Shown here piece after piece: positions 18,216-26,595 of a stretch of DNA of 64,000 nucleotides. The first letter of the stretch is position 1; each line of letters begins with the position of its first letter. The stretch comes from Marinifilum sp965230805 (GTDB lineage Bacteria > Bacteroidota > Bacteroidia > Bacteroidales > Marinifilaceae): NCBI RefSeq assembly GCF_965230805.1, contig NZ_OZ246019.1, forward strand, positions 2,046,001-2,110,000. The letters run 5' to 3'. The translations under genes were made by a program, and so were the position numbers. The notes under the pieces are model-generated. The model did not search any database and was not told the DNA's origin. It saw nothing but the letters and a program-made list of their open reading frames with translations.

Positions 18216-19052
18216 CTGTTTATATTTTTTTTATTTGTAAGATGGAAGCCGAAATATCAAGATAATTATTAACCTGTCTATTGAATAATTCTTATAATAA
18301 TGCCCCCTTTTCCAACTACAACTAAATGGTAGTCATTTTCCTTCTTTGTAGCTATTAATTAAAGCTACAAAACTAAGTAATTTTAGCGATTTGCTTTCAA
18401 AAAGCTTTTCTACTTACTAAATTCCTTTATCAATGAGATTACAAGTCATTAGCAAGTTGAACTGCAATTCGCATTTGCCTATTTATGAATGGTTTAATAA
18501 CCTTAAATTCACTTATACACAAAGTTGTTCACATTCAGTTAACACTCTGTTGATTTTTCCTTATTAAAATATCAAAAGATATTTTTGGAAGTAATGACTA
18601 CTCATTTGTATATAAAAATTCTTTACCAGCTCCAATTTTATTTTTTACCAGAGAATTATAAGCTTTTAACCACTTTTCAACAGACTGTTGATATAGTAGA
18701 AGAATAAAATTATCACAACTTCATCTTATCAACAAGAAGTTAATAAGATGTATATCTCACTGTTTTACAACACTTCTATATTAACAAATAGTGTTCATAT
18801 CACGTTAACATACTATATTTTGCAAGAAAAGCAATTTTCAAAGACACCTCTTACCAACATTATCAACAGGATATCATTATCATTATAATTTTTTAGAAAT
18901 TTAAAGAAAGAAAATATTAATTAATGATGTGTTGATAAATGCATACTTGCTTATTTCCTTAAAGATTCAATGTTAAATTGTTTTTTGTGCTTACTTAATT
19001 ATTTCAATGATTTTGTTATCTTGCAAACTATAGAGAATCCACACTTAAGAGA
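18216..19052. other. Large AT-rich non-coding gap with DnaA-box-like sites (candidate oriC)
   Basis: No gene on either strand. It contains TTATACACA (18513-18521, fits the DnaA consensus TTWTNCACA), TTATCAACA (18726-18734 and 18860-18868), its complement TGTTGATAA (18930-18938), TTTTCAACA (18674-18682) and TGTTGATAT (18686-18694). The genes on either side point away from the gap (rpiB leftward, response regulator rightward). Confidence 0.4.
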
Positions 19053-19436
19053 ATGAGCTGGGAAACGAAAAATTATTCCATACTTCTTGTTGAAGACAAC
19101 AAACTTAACCAGACTGTTGTTAAATTTACACTTAAGCGATATGGATACCATATCGATGTTGCTAATAATGGCATTGAAGCGATTGAAATGTTTAAAGATG
19201 GAACTTATGATTTTATCCTTATGGATGTAATGATGCCTGAAATGGACGGACTGGAGGCTACAAAAATTATAAGAGAACATGAGAATGAAAACGAAAGGAT
19301 CCCAATAATTGCTCTCACAGCAGATATAATGGTGGCTAATGAAGAAAAATGCCTTGCACATGGTATGGATGCTCATTTGTCAAAACCGTTCGATTTAGAG
19401 CAGCTTTTTAAGATTTTAACTCAAATGGAATTGTAG
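19053..19436 (+). CDS. Stand-alone receiver-domain response regulator
   Basis: 127 aa, a single REC domain of CheY type: acidic pair in LLVEDNKLNQ, phospho-acceptor Asp in FILMDVMMPEMDG, switch Thr in IALTADIM and Lys in LSKPFD. There is no output domain. The closest similarity in style is to receiver domains of hybrid histidine kinases, so it may accept phosphate from a hybrid or orphan kinase such as the one at 21.0-21.9 kb (inference). Confidence 0.9.
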   Translation: MSWETKNYSILLVEDNKLNQTVVKFTLKRYGYHIDVANNGIEAIEMFKDGTYDFILMDVMMPEMDGLEATKIIREHENENERIPIIALTADIMVANEEKCLAHGMDAHLSKPFDLEQLFKILTQMEL

Positions 19437-19518
19437 TTACTTATTTCTTTCAACCGACTTTTTTTAATTTATTTAAGATTTGCTCTCCTGTTTAAAGATT
19501 TCAAATTAATTTTGGCGA

Positions 19519-20541
19519 ATGGATGATCATCTGGATATACGAAATCATAATTTTTCTGATAGGGAAAAAGAGTTTGATAATAAATTAAGACCTTTACAAT
19601 TTTCCGATTTTAGTGGACAAAAGAAAATTGTGGAAAACCTCAGTATTTTTGTTGCTGCGGCAAAAATGCGCAAGGAAGCATTAGATCATGTACTTCTTCA
19701 TGGTCCTCCTGGCCTTGGAAAAACAACCCTGTCAAATATTCTAGCTAATGAATTAGGAGTTGGTCTTAAAGTTACTTCGGGCCCGGTTCTTGACAAGCCT
19801 GGTGATCTTGCGGGTTTATTAACCAATTTAGAGCCCAATGATGTACTTTTTATCGACGAAATACATCGATTAAGCCCGATTGTTGAAGAATACTTATATT
19901 CCGCCATGGAGGACTTTAAAATCGATATCATGATTGATAAAGGACCTGCTGCAAGATCTATTCAGTTAGAATTAAATTCTTTTACTCTAATAGGCGCCAC
20001 TACCCGATCTGGATTATTAACATCTCCCTTGCGTGCAAGATTTGGGATCAATTCCCATCTGGAGTATTACGATCTTCCGGTTTTAACACAAATTGTTGAA
20101 CGAAGTGCCAGTATTCTTAATGTTGTGATCACGCATGAGGCAGCTGGAGAAATTGCTTCCAGAAGTAGAGGAACACCGAGAATTGTAAATGCGCTATTAA
20201 GAAGAGTCAGGGATTTTGCCCAGGTTAAAGGAAATGGATCAATTGATTTAGATATCACAAATTTTTCATTAGAAGCCTTGAATATCGATAAGCACGGTTT
20301 GGATGAAATGGATAATCGAATTCTGAATACTGTAATCGATAAGTTTAATGGCGGACCAGTTGGAATTTCAACCATTGCAACAGCAGTAGGCGAAGACAGT
20401 GGAACGATTGAGGAGGTTTATGAGCCATTTTTAATAAAGGAAGGATTTATTAAAAGAACACCAAGAGGAAGAGAAGTAACTCCTTTGGCTTATTCACATC
20501 TTGGGAAAAATAGGTTTGACGATCCTGAATTACTGTTTTAG
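19519..20541 (+). CDS. ruvB: Holliday junction branch-migration helicase RuvB
   Basis: 340 aa, full length. AAA+ motifs in order: Walker A GPPGLGKTTLS, Walker B DEIHRLSP, sensor GATTRSGLL and the arginine-finger region PLRARFG, then the C-terminal winged helix (RTPRGREVTP). RuvB drives branch migration with RuvA during recombinational repair. ruvA and ruvC are not adjacent. Confidence 0.97.
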   Translation: MDDHLDIRNHNFSDREKEFDNKLRPLQFSDFSGQKKIVENLSIFVAAAKMRKEALDHVLLHGPPGLGKTTLSNILANELGVGLKVTSGPVLDKPGDLAGLLTNLEPNDVLFIDEIHRLSPIVEEYLYSAMEDFKIDIMIDKGPAARSIQLELNSFTLIGATTRSGLLTSPLRARFGINSHLEYYDLPVLTQIVERSASILNVVITHEAAGEIASRSRGTPRIVNALLRRVRDFAQVKGNGSIDLDITNFSLEALNIDKHGLDEMDNRILNTVIDKFNGGPVGISTIATAVGEDSGTIEEVYEPFLIKEGFIKRTPRGREVTPLAYSHLGKNRFDDPELLF

Positions 20542-20631
20542 TAGAATGAAATAAGAATGATTAAACACAAATGCTAATGATTGTTTTGAACTTGCTGCTT
20601 GCATCCGACAAATGAAAATAATTATAAACAG

Positions 20632-20961
20632 ATGAAAAGATTTTTATCAATCCTGTATGCACTTGCCACTGTATTTATTATTGTGGGAGCACTATTTATT
20701 TTGCAGGCTGAAAGTTATGGTTTAGCATTGTTAACCTCTGGGCTTGGTTTAAATATCTTATATCGAATTCTAATTTTACGTCTGCAAAAATTCAAAGTAT
20801 TTAAATTGCACGATTTTCTAAAATTATTAGGAATACTAATTATGATTTTTGCTTGTGTATTGATTTTTACTAATTCCGAGTATAAATTTAATATATTGAT
20901 TTTATCCGTGATTGTAGATGTGATTATTAATTATAAAGAAATTACCTTGAAAACACAATAG
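20632..20961 (+). CDS. Hypothetical small membrane protein
   Basis: About 109 aa from ATG 20632; an upstream TTG at 20599 would add 11 polar residues and is less likely. Three or four hydrophobic segments occupy nearly the whole length with no charged catalytic residues. I do not recognise the family. It is followed by a terminator. Confidence 0.6.
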   Translation: MKRFLSILYALATVFIIVGALFILQAESYGLALLTSGLGLNILYRILILRLQKFKVFKLHDFLKLLGILIMIFACVLIFTNSEYKFNILILSVIVDVIINYKEITLKTQ

Positions 20962-20993
20962 AAAAAGGAGCTTGTGACCAGCAAGCTCCTTTT
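20962..20993. terminator. Bidirectional terminator
   Basis: AAAAAGGAGCTTG pairs with CAAGCTCCTTTT between convergent genes, with A/T runs at both ends. Confidence 0.85.
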
Positions 20994-21012
20994 AACATCC
21001 CTAGTTATTTTC

Positions 21013-21876
21013 CTAAATAGCAATATTCTTTCGAGTATTCGACGAAGAATATATTTCGTTAATATTTTGTTTTAATACAGCTTCAATTTTTTCTTTCAAT
21101 ACAATATTTGACTCTGAGAATTTAAAAGGAATGGTAAAATAAAATATAGAACCATCACCTAAACTAGAATCGATGTATAGTTTACCACCAAGAAATTCTA
21201 CAATTTCCTTACTGATGCTTAATCCCAATCCTGCACCTGAATGTTCTCTTGTGTAAGAGTTATCCACTTGGGTAAATTTATTAAATATTTTTGCTTGTTC
21301 CTGATCACTGATACCAGGTCCTGTATCTTTCACATAGAAAAGAATATTTTGTCGATCCTGAATTGCACAGCCAAAGTCTATTTCTCCTGAGATGGTAAAT
21401 TTAATGGCATTATCTAGTAAATAAGATAAAACTTTATTCAGCTTTTTGTGGTCAGTAAATATTTTGTTTTCACTCAAATCTTCTGTGTAGTTTAAAACTA
21501 AGTTTTTACCACTCATATTTATTTTTTGAGTATAGGAAGAATACAAGTTGACAAGTAATTCGTGAACTTCAACTTCCGATTCAATATATTCTTGCACACC
21601 GCTTTCTAATTGTGAAAGCTCAAGAATCCTATTAAAAAGCTCCAGTAGCTCTTTGCTACTCGATGTAAGTATTTTTGTAAATTCATTACGATCTTGTTTC
21701 GATAAAGAATCGTCACGAAGAAGTTCCGATGCCCCTACAATCGCATTCATAGGCGTTCGAATTTCATGCGACATGTTTGCAAGGAATGCATCCTTCAGCT
21801 TTTCGGTCTCTTTCAGCTGTGTTTGCGCTTCTTTCAATTGTCGCTGCAATTCTTTATATGTAGGACGTTTCTCCAT
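21013..21876 (-). CDS. Cytosolic sensor histidine kinase next to the peptide array
   Basis: The protein begins with a short Gln/Lys/Glu coiled coil (YKELQRQLKEAQTQLKETEK), then HisKA (FLANMSHEIRTPMNAIVGA) and HATPase_c (DNAIKFT, KDTGPGI, GAGLGLSISKEI). I start it at ATG 21876; an in-frame ATG at 21945 adds 23 residues and would begin 41 bp after the last peptide gene. No membrane segment or sensory domain is present, so the input must come from a partner or be cytosolic. It is co-directional with the ten peptide genes and probably shares their transcript. Confidence 0.85.
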   Translation of the reverse strand: MEKRPTYKELQRQLKEAQTQLKETEKLKDAFLANMSHEIRTPMNAIVGASELLRDDSLSKQDRNEFTKILTSSSKELLELFNRILELSQLESGVQEYIESEVEVHELLVNLYSSYTQKINMSGKNLVLNYTEDLSENKIFTDHKKLNKVLSYLLDNAIKFTISGEIDFGCAIQDRQNILFYVKDTGPGISDQEQAKIFNKFTQVDNSYTREHSGAGLGLSISKEIVEFLGGKLYIDSSLGDGSIFYFTIPFKFSESNIVLKEKIEAVLKQNINEIYSSSNTRKNIAI

Positions 21877-21985
21877 GTAAATGAATTGGACTTTAATTTT
21901 GTTGATTTCTTGATCAAAGCCTAATGTAGGCTCAATCAAATACATCTAAAAAAATGTGATTATTAAAATAGATTATGAGAATTGG

Positions 21986-22078
21986 TTAGACTAAGATGTC
22001 GTCATCTATCATTTTGTCTTGGAAACCTCCAAGGATATGGTCTAACTTTTGAATTGTTAATACTTCTGTAGTATTCAT
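21986..22078 (-). CDS. Double-glycine leader micropeptide A (30 aa)
   Basis: Exactly 30 codons plus stop. Leader MNTTEVLTIQKLDHILGG fits the double-glycine consensus L..xEL..I.GG loosely. The 12-residue part after GG is FQDKMIDDDILV. It is the most divergent member of the array and the nearest to the kinase gene. Cleavage after GG by a C39-type peptidase is predicted from the leader, not shown. Confidence 0.75.
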   Translation of the reverse strand: MNTTEVLTIQKLDHILGGFQDKMIDDDILV

Positions 22079-22139
22079 AGTATGATGGATGGATATGATA
22101 CAGGTAAATATATACATTACCATCTACTAATTCAACTAT

Positions 22140-22232
22140 TTATACCAGAATATCGTCATCGATCATTCTTTCTCTAAAACCACCATTAATATTATTAAGA
22201 TCTTCTGTGTTTAATACTTCAAAATTATTCAT
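22140..22232 (-). CDS. Double-glycine leader micropeptide B (30 aa)
   Basis: Leader MNNFEVLNTEDLNNINGG, almost identical to the repeated copies. The post-GG part FRERMIDDDILV resembles that of copy A. A constant leader with a changed core is the usual pattern of diversifying precursor peptides. It lies in the same 167-bp register as the copies upstream. Confidence 0.8.
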   Translation of the reverse strand: MNNFEVLNTEDLNNINGGFRERMIDDDILV

Positions 22233-22306
22233 TGCTATTTTATTTGGTCGTTAATTATTAGGGAAATAATTTTTTGAAAATTTGGATTACTATGGTCGAG
22301 TTGGAG

Positions 22307-22399
22307 TTACACTAGAATTTCATCATTAATGCACTTATCATGGTACCCACCATTAATATTTTTAAGATCTTCTGTGTTTAATACTTCAAAATTATTCAT
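22307..22399 (-). CDS. Micropeptide C (30 aa, double-glycine leader)
   Basis: Leader MNNFEVLNTEDLKNINGG matches the bacteriocin-type leader consensus LSxxELxxIxGG closely. The core YHDKCINDEILV carries a single Cys and the conserved ILV end. Confidence 0.85.
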   Translation of the reverse strand: MNNFEVLNTEDLKNINGGYHDKCINDEILV

Positions 22400-22473
22400 T
22401 GCTATTTTATTTGGTCGTTAATTATTAGGGAAATAATTTTTTGAAAATTTGGATTCCTACGGTCGAGTTGGAG

Positions 22474-22566
22474 TTACACTAGAATTTCATCATTAATGCA
22501 CTTATCATGGTACCCACCATTAATATTTTTAAGATCTTCTGTGTTTAATACTTCAAAATTATTCAT
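22474..22566 (-). CDS. Micropeptide D (30 aa)
   Basis: Protein identical to copy C. Confidence 0.85.
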   Translation of the reverse strand: MNNFEVLNTEDLKNINGGYHDKCINDEILV

Positions 22567-22640
22567 TGCTATTTTATTTGGTCGTTAATTATTAGGGAAA
22601 TAATTTTTTGAAAATTTGGATTCCTACGGTCGAGTTGGAG

Positions 22641-22733
22641 TTACACTAGAATTTCATCATTAATGCACTTATCATGGTACCCACCATTAATATTTTTAAG
22701 ATCTTCTGTGTTTAATACTTCAAAATTATTCAT
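22641..22733 (-). CDS. Micropeptide E (30 aa)
   Basis: Protein identical to copy C. Confidence 0.85.
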   Translation of the reverse strand: MNNFEVLNTEDLKNINGGYHDKCINDEILV

Positions 22734-22807
22734 TGCTATTTTATTTGGTCGTTAATTATTAGGGAAATAATTTTTTGAAAATTTGGATTCCTACGGTCGA
22801 GTTGGAG

Positions 22808-22900
22808 TTATACTAGAATTTCATCATTAATGCACTTATCATGATACCCACCATTAATATTTTTAAGATCTTCTGTGTTTAATACTTCAAAATTATTCAT
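22808..22900 (-). CDS. Micropeptide F (30 aa)
   Basis: Protein identical to copy C with two synonymous changes (last Val codon GTA, Tyr codon TAT). Confidence 0.85.
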   Translation of the reverse strand: MNNFEVLNTEDLKNINGGYHDKCINDEILV

Positions 22901-22974
22901 TGCTATTTTATTTGGTCGTTAATTACTAGGGAAATAATTTTTTGAAAATTTGGATTACTATGGTCGAGTTGGAG

Positions 22975-23067
22975 TTACACTAGAATTTCATCATTAATGC
23001 ACTTATCATGGTACCCACCATTAATATTTTTAAGATCTTCTGTGTTTAATACTTCAAAATTTTTCAT
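22975..23067 (-). CDS. Micropeptide G (30 aa)
   Basis: As copy C except Lys at position 2 (MKNFEVL). Confidence 0.85.
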   Translation of the reverse strand: MKNFEVLNTEDLKNINGGYHDKCINDEILV

Positions 23068-23141
23068 TGCTATTTTATTTGGTCGTTAATTACTAGGGAA
23101 ATAATTTTTTGAAAATTTGGATTACTATGGTCGAGTTGGAG

Positions 23142-23234
23142 TTACACTAGAATTTCATCATTAATGCACTTATCATGGTACCCACCATTAATATTTTTAA
23201 GATCTTCTGTGTTTAATACTTCAAAATTTTTCAT
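23142..23234 (-). CDS. Micropeptide H (30 aa)
   Basis: Protein identical to copy G. Confidence 0.85.
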   Translation of the reverse strand: MKNFEVLNTEDLKNINGGYHDKCINDEILV

Positions 23235-23308
23235 TGCTATTTTATTTGGTCGTTAATTACTAGGGAAATAATTTTTTGAAAATTTGGATTACTATGGTCG
23301 AGTTGGAG

Positions 23309-23401
23309 TTACACTAGAATTTCATCATTAATGCACTTATCATGGTACCCACCATTAATATTTTTAAGATCTTCTGTGTTTAATACTTCAAAATTTTTCA
23401 T
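23309..23401 (-). CDS. Micropeptide I (30 aa)
   Basis: Protein identical to copy G. Confidence 0.85.
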   Translation of the reverse strand: MKNFEVLNTEDLKNINGGYHDKCINDEILV

Positions 23402-23475
23402 TGCTATTTTATTTGGTCGTTAATTACTAGGGAAATAATTTTTTGAAAATTTGGATTACTATGGTCGAGTTGGAG

Positions 23476-23568
23476 TTACACTAGAATTTCATCATTAATG
23501 CACTTATCATGATACCCACCATTAATATTTTTAAGATCTTCTGTGTTTAATACTTCAAAATTTTTCAT
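23476..23568 (-). CDS. Micropeptide J (30 aa), first of the array
   Basis: Protein identical to copy G (Tyr codon TAT). It is the promoter-proximal gene, starting 42 bp after the shared sigma-type promoter motif. Confidence 0.85.
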   Translation of the reverse strand: MKNFEVLNTEDLKNINGGYHDKCINDEILV

Positions 23569-23609
23569 TGCTATTGGATATTTTTTAGTTTTTAAGAAAA
23601 TAATTACAC

Positions 23610-23644
23610 CCCTTTATTCTGATTTTTAGAAAAAGGTAACCCTC
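23610..23644 (-). promoter_or_regulatory. Promoter motif of the peptide array, shared with the sigma-factor gene
   Basis: On the minus strand: GAGGGTTACCTTTTT (23644-23630), 12-bp spacer, ATAAAGGG (23617-23610). The same two blocks with the same 12-bp spacer precede the ECF sigma gene at 38591-38625. Outside the two blocks the sequences differ, which argues for a functional promoter rather than a recent duplication. Confidence 0.7.
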
Positions 23645-23749
23645 TGATTGAAGATTTTTTAAAAAAAACTGTATATATTTAAATCCTTTAAAGAAATAAG
23701 GCGTATATAAAGCATTGTTTCTAAGAAGATTAAGAAAAACTACTTAAGC

Positions 23750-26581
23750 GTGAAAAAAAATCTAAAAAAAGTTCTGCTTTTCTCTGTTTTGCTTGTTTTA
23801 CTAATTGGTGAGAACAAGAATATGGCTTTTACTTCCTCTATTAATACTAAAGATCAAAAACTTCTAATGATTAATCCTGACACTACTCTTGTGAATCAGG
23901 TAAATCGGGGCTTGGAATTTTATAAATCTAGGGAGTTTGTATATGCTGAGCAATGTTTTGATAATGCGATAAAAACTATTCAAAAAGGCGGAGTAATTGA
24001 TAAAAATATGATTTATCGTACTTATGTAAATTTTGGTGTTATTAAAGCTAGGCTTGGAAAGAGAAGAGATGCTCTAAGGTACTATAGTTATGCTGAAAAG
24101 TTAACAATAAAGAATTTTGGAGGTAAGTCGTCTAGGCTCGTGCCAATTTATGTTAATAGCGGTAATATGTATAATGATTTGTTAGATCTATTTAAAGCCC
24201 AAGGATATTACGAGAAAGCATTATCCTTAATTGGGGATAATGAATCAAGATATTTACCTCAAATAAACAATAACCTTGGAAATATACACTACAAAAAGCA
24301 AGAATATGAAATAGCATTAAATTTTTACAAAAAATCATTGTTTATAAAAAATAATAATAATGATAGGAATACTACATCAACCCTAAATGGAATTGCAAAT
24401 TGCTATAAACAATTAAAAAATTTTTATGAAGCGGATTCATATTATTTACAAAGTATTAATAATATTAAAAGTTTTGGTGACGAAAATCATTATAAATTAG
24501 GAACCTTATATTTGAACTATGGGATATTTCAAAACGAGATTAATAATAAAGAGAATGGATTAAAATTTTTGAAATTAGCTTATAATATTTATTTAAATAA
24601 TTATGGTCAAAATCATCCAGATGTTGCTCATTGTTTGTTAAATTTTGGTGACTTTTATATGGATAACCAACAGAACGAATTTGCTTTGCGATATTATCAA
24701 AAAGCAATAATTTCTGAATTAGATAATTTTTCTGACACTACTATTTATACTAACCCCATTTTAGGCGAGATTGAACCACAAATTTCCATTTTAACGATTC
24801 TAAAATCAAAAGCCAATGGCCTTGCTCAACTCTATTTTGAAAAAGAAAATCTGGATGACTTAAAATTTAGTCTTGAAACTTACGATTTATGTTTTGATAT
24901 CATTGATAAGATCAGGATTGGTTATCAAGATGAAGAGAGTAAATTAACTTTATCCAGTAATGAAAAGGAAACTTATACAAAGGCAATTAACATAGCTGTC
25001 CGGCTTTATGAGATAACGAAAGATCCTATCTATAAAGAGAAAGCTTTTAGATATTCGGAACGATCAAAAGCGGCAAGTTTGATGTCCTCTCTGAATGATG
25101 AGAATGCAAAGAATATTGGAGGAATTCCTCTTGAATTGCAAGAAGAGGAGATGCTTCTTAGAAAAGATATAGCCAGTTATCGTGAGAAAGTATACGAAGA
25201 AAGAAAAAAAGCTCAACCAAATCGAGAGACAATTTCAGAATGGCAGGCAAAGTTGTTCGAACTGAACGAAAGATACGACCAAATGGTTCTACGATTTGAG
25301 AAAGAATATCCCAAGTATTATGAACTGAAGTATAAGAATGCAACCATTAAGCTCTCCGATTTACAATCAAAATTGGCCTCTGATGAAATACTGTTGGAAT
25401 ACTCCGTCTCTGATACTTCTTTATTCACATTTGTTATTACTACAGATTCTTTTGATATCATAACTAGAAATTTGGATATTGATAGTTTAGATCAGCATAT
25501 AGAGGAGCTTAGGAGTTGTTTAAGAACAAATGAATTCGCCGAAAACAGCGCTGAATATTATCGGAGTTATACCAAATCTGCATATGAATTATATCAGATT
25601 TTTATAGAGCCTCATAGTGTATCAATTCAAGATAAAAAATTAATTATTGTACCGGATGGAAAAATGGCTTACGTTCCTTTTGGTGTATTAATCAAGCAAA
25701 AGGCGAATCTAGATAGAATGAATTATCGTGATTTGGACTATCTATTAAAATCGCATGCCATTACATATCAAAACTCTGCTACTATCGGATATTCTGTTGA
25801 ATCTGCAGGTTTCAGCTTTTCAACTTCCAAATCGGTTTTGGCTTTTGCACCATCTTATAAGGGTATTAATGATTCAATACTATATACAGAACGCACCTAT
25901 AGAGATAAGCTATATCCTCTTCCATATACTAAGGAAGAAGTGAATAATATCTCTCATGTAATGAAGGGAGATTTATATCTTGATGATCTGGCTACAGAAC
26001 AAAATTTTAAAGACCATGCAAGTGATTATGATATTCTTCATCTTGCCATGCACACTATAATTGATGATGAGAACCCGATGTATTCGAAACTTGTGTTTAC
26101 ACAAACGCATGATTCATTGCAAGATGGTCTACTAAACACACATGAGATTTATAATATGAATTTCAACTCAAGAATGGTTGTATTAAGTGCTTGTAATACT
26201 GGAGATGGTAAACTTTTAAAAGGTGAAGGGGTAATGAGTTTAGCACGTGGTTTCTTTTACGCTGGATGTCCTAGTATTATTATGACATTATGGACTGTCG
26301 AAGATCAAACGGGATCTAACTTAATGACTAATTTCTATACCTTTTTATCACAAGGATTGAAAAAAGATGAAGCCTTAAGACAGGCTAAATTAAAGTATTT
26401 AGAAACTTCTGATCCTTTAAAATCTCATCCATATTTCTGGTCAGGATATGTTACCATGGGTGATGTAGATCCACTATACGATTTCGATTTAAATAATAAT
26501 ATTGTATACATGGGATTGGGAGGTTTATTCATCATTTTATTATTCATATTCAGAAAAAAGATAGCAAGAAGAAAAGTATAA
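23750..26581 (+). CDS. TPR-CHAT protein, membrane-anchored caspase-like
   Basis: 943 aa from a GTG start. A hydrophobic N-terminal signal (~residues 8-25) is followed by tetratricopeptide repeats (~50-440), a coiled region (~460-530) and a C-terminal CHAT domain (~640-910). The last hydrophobic segment (VYMGLGGLFIILLFIFRKK) precedes a basic tail. CHAT catalytic His is in LHLAMHT and Cys in VVLSACNTGDG, both present, so it may be an active cysteine protease facing the periplasm. It is divergent from the micropeptide array. Before the inferred inversion it faced the sigma/TPR operon end to end. The last codons and stop lie inside the IS target duplication but are intact. Confidence 0.88.
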   Translation: MKKNLKKVLLFSVLLVLLIGENKNMAFTSSINTKDQKLLMINPDTTLVNQVNRGLEFYKSREFVYAEQCFDNAIKTIQKGGVIDKNMIYRTYVNFGVIKARLGKRRDALRYYSYAEKLTIKNFGGKSSRLVPIYVNSGNMYNDLLDLFKAQGYYEKALSLIGDNESRYLPQINNNLGNIHYKKQEYEIALNFYKKSLFIKNNNNDRNTTSTLNGIANCYKQLKNFYEADSYYLQSINNIKSFGDENHYKLGTLYLNYGIFQNEINNKENGLKFLKLAYNIYLNNYGQNHPDVAHCLLNFGDFYMDNQQNEFALRYYQKAIISELDNFSDTTIYTNPILGEIEPQISILTILKSKANGLAQLYFEKENLDDLKFSLETYDLCFDIIDKIRIGYQDEESKLTLSSNEKETYTKAINIAVRLYEITKDPIYKEKAFRYSERSKAASLMSSLNDENAKNIGGIPLELQEEEMLLRKDIASYREKVYEERKKAQPNRETISEWQAKLFELNERYDQMVLRFEKEYPKYYELKYKNATIKLSDLQSKLASDEILLEYSVSDTSLFTFVITTDSFDIITRNLDIDSLDQHIEELRSCLRTNEFAENSAEYYRSYTKSAYELYQIFIEPHSVSIQDKKLIIVPDGKMAYVPFGVLIKQKANLDRMNYRDLDYLLKSHAITYQNSATIGYSVESAGFSFSTSKSVLAFAPSYKGINDSILYTERTYRDKLYPLPYTKEEVNNISHVMKGDLYLDDLATEQNFKDHASDYDILHLAMHTIIDDENPMYSKLVFTQTHDSLQDGLLNTHEIYNMNFNSRMVVLSACNTGDGKLLKGEGVMSLARGFFYAGCPSIIMTLWTVEDQTGSNLMTNFYTFLSQGLKKDEALRQAKLKYLETSDPLKSHPYFWSGYVTMGDVDPLYDFDLNNNIVYMGLGGLFIILLFIFRKKIARRKV

Positions 26582-26595
26582 CTTATACTAATACC
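26555..26595 (+). repeat. 41-bp target-site duplication, left copy
   Basis: Identical as reverse complement to 40172-40212. It abuts the IS terminal repeat CCTGAGTTCCGCAC and includes the end of the CHAT gene. Confidence 0.85.

Larger units (their letters stand above)
22233..23568 (-). repeat. Tandem array of eight 167-bp repeats, each with one micropeptide gene
   Basis: Eight near-identical 167-bp units (stops at 22307, 22474, 22641, 22808, 22975, 23142, 23309, 23476). Each unit holds a 93-bp gene and a 74-bp conserved spacer. 167 is not a multiple of three, so each gene is translated separately. The only changes are a few bases: spacer variants, TAC/TAT and GTG/GTA synonyms, and Asn2 to Lys2. 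Confidence 0.95.

Noticed and set aside
18999..19376. 125-codon minus-strand frame
   Set aside because: Shadow of the receiver-domain gene on the plus strand, which has clear motifs.
22233..23568. Repeat array as CRISPR
   Set aside because: Units are 167 bp and nearly identical throughout; no short repeats with unique spacers and no cas genes. Each unit encodes a peptide.
26251..26275. CACGTG in the CHAT gene as a second parS site
   Set aside because: The flanks do not match the parS palindrome, and it lies in conserved coding sequence.
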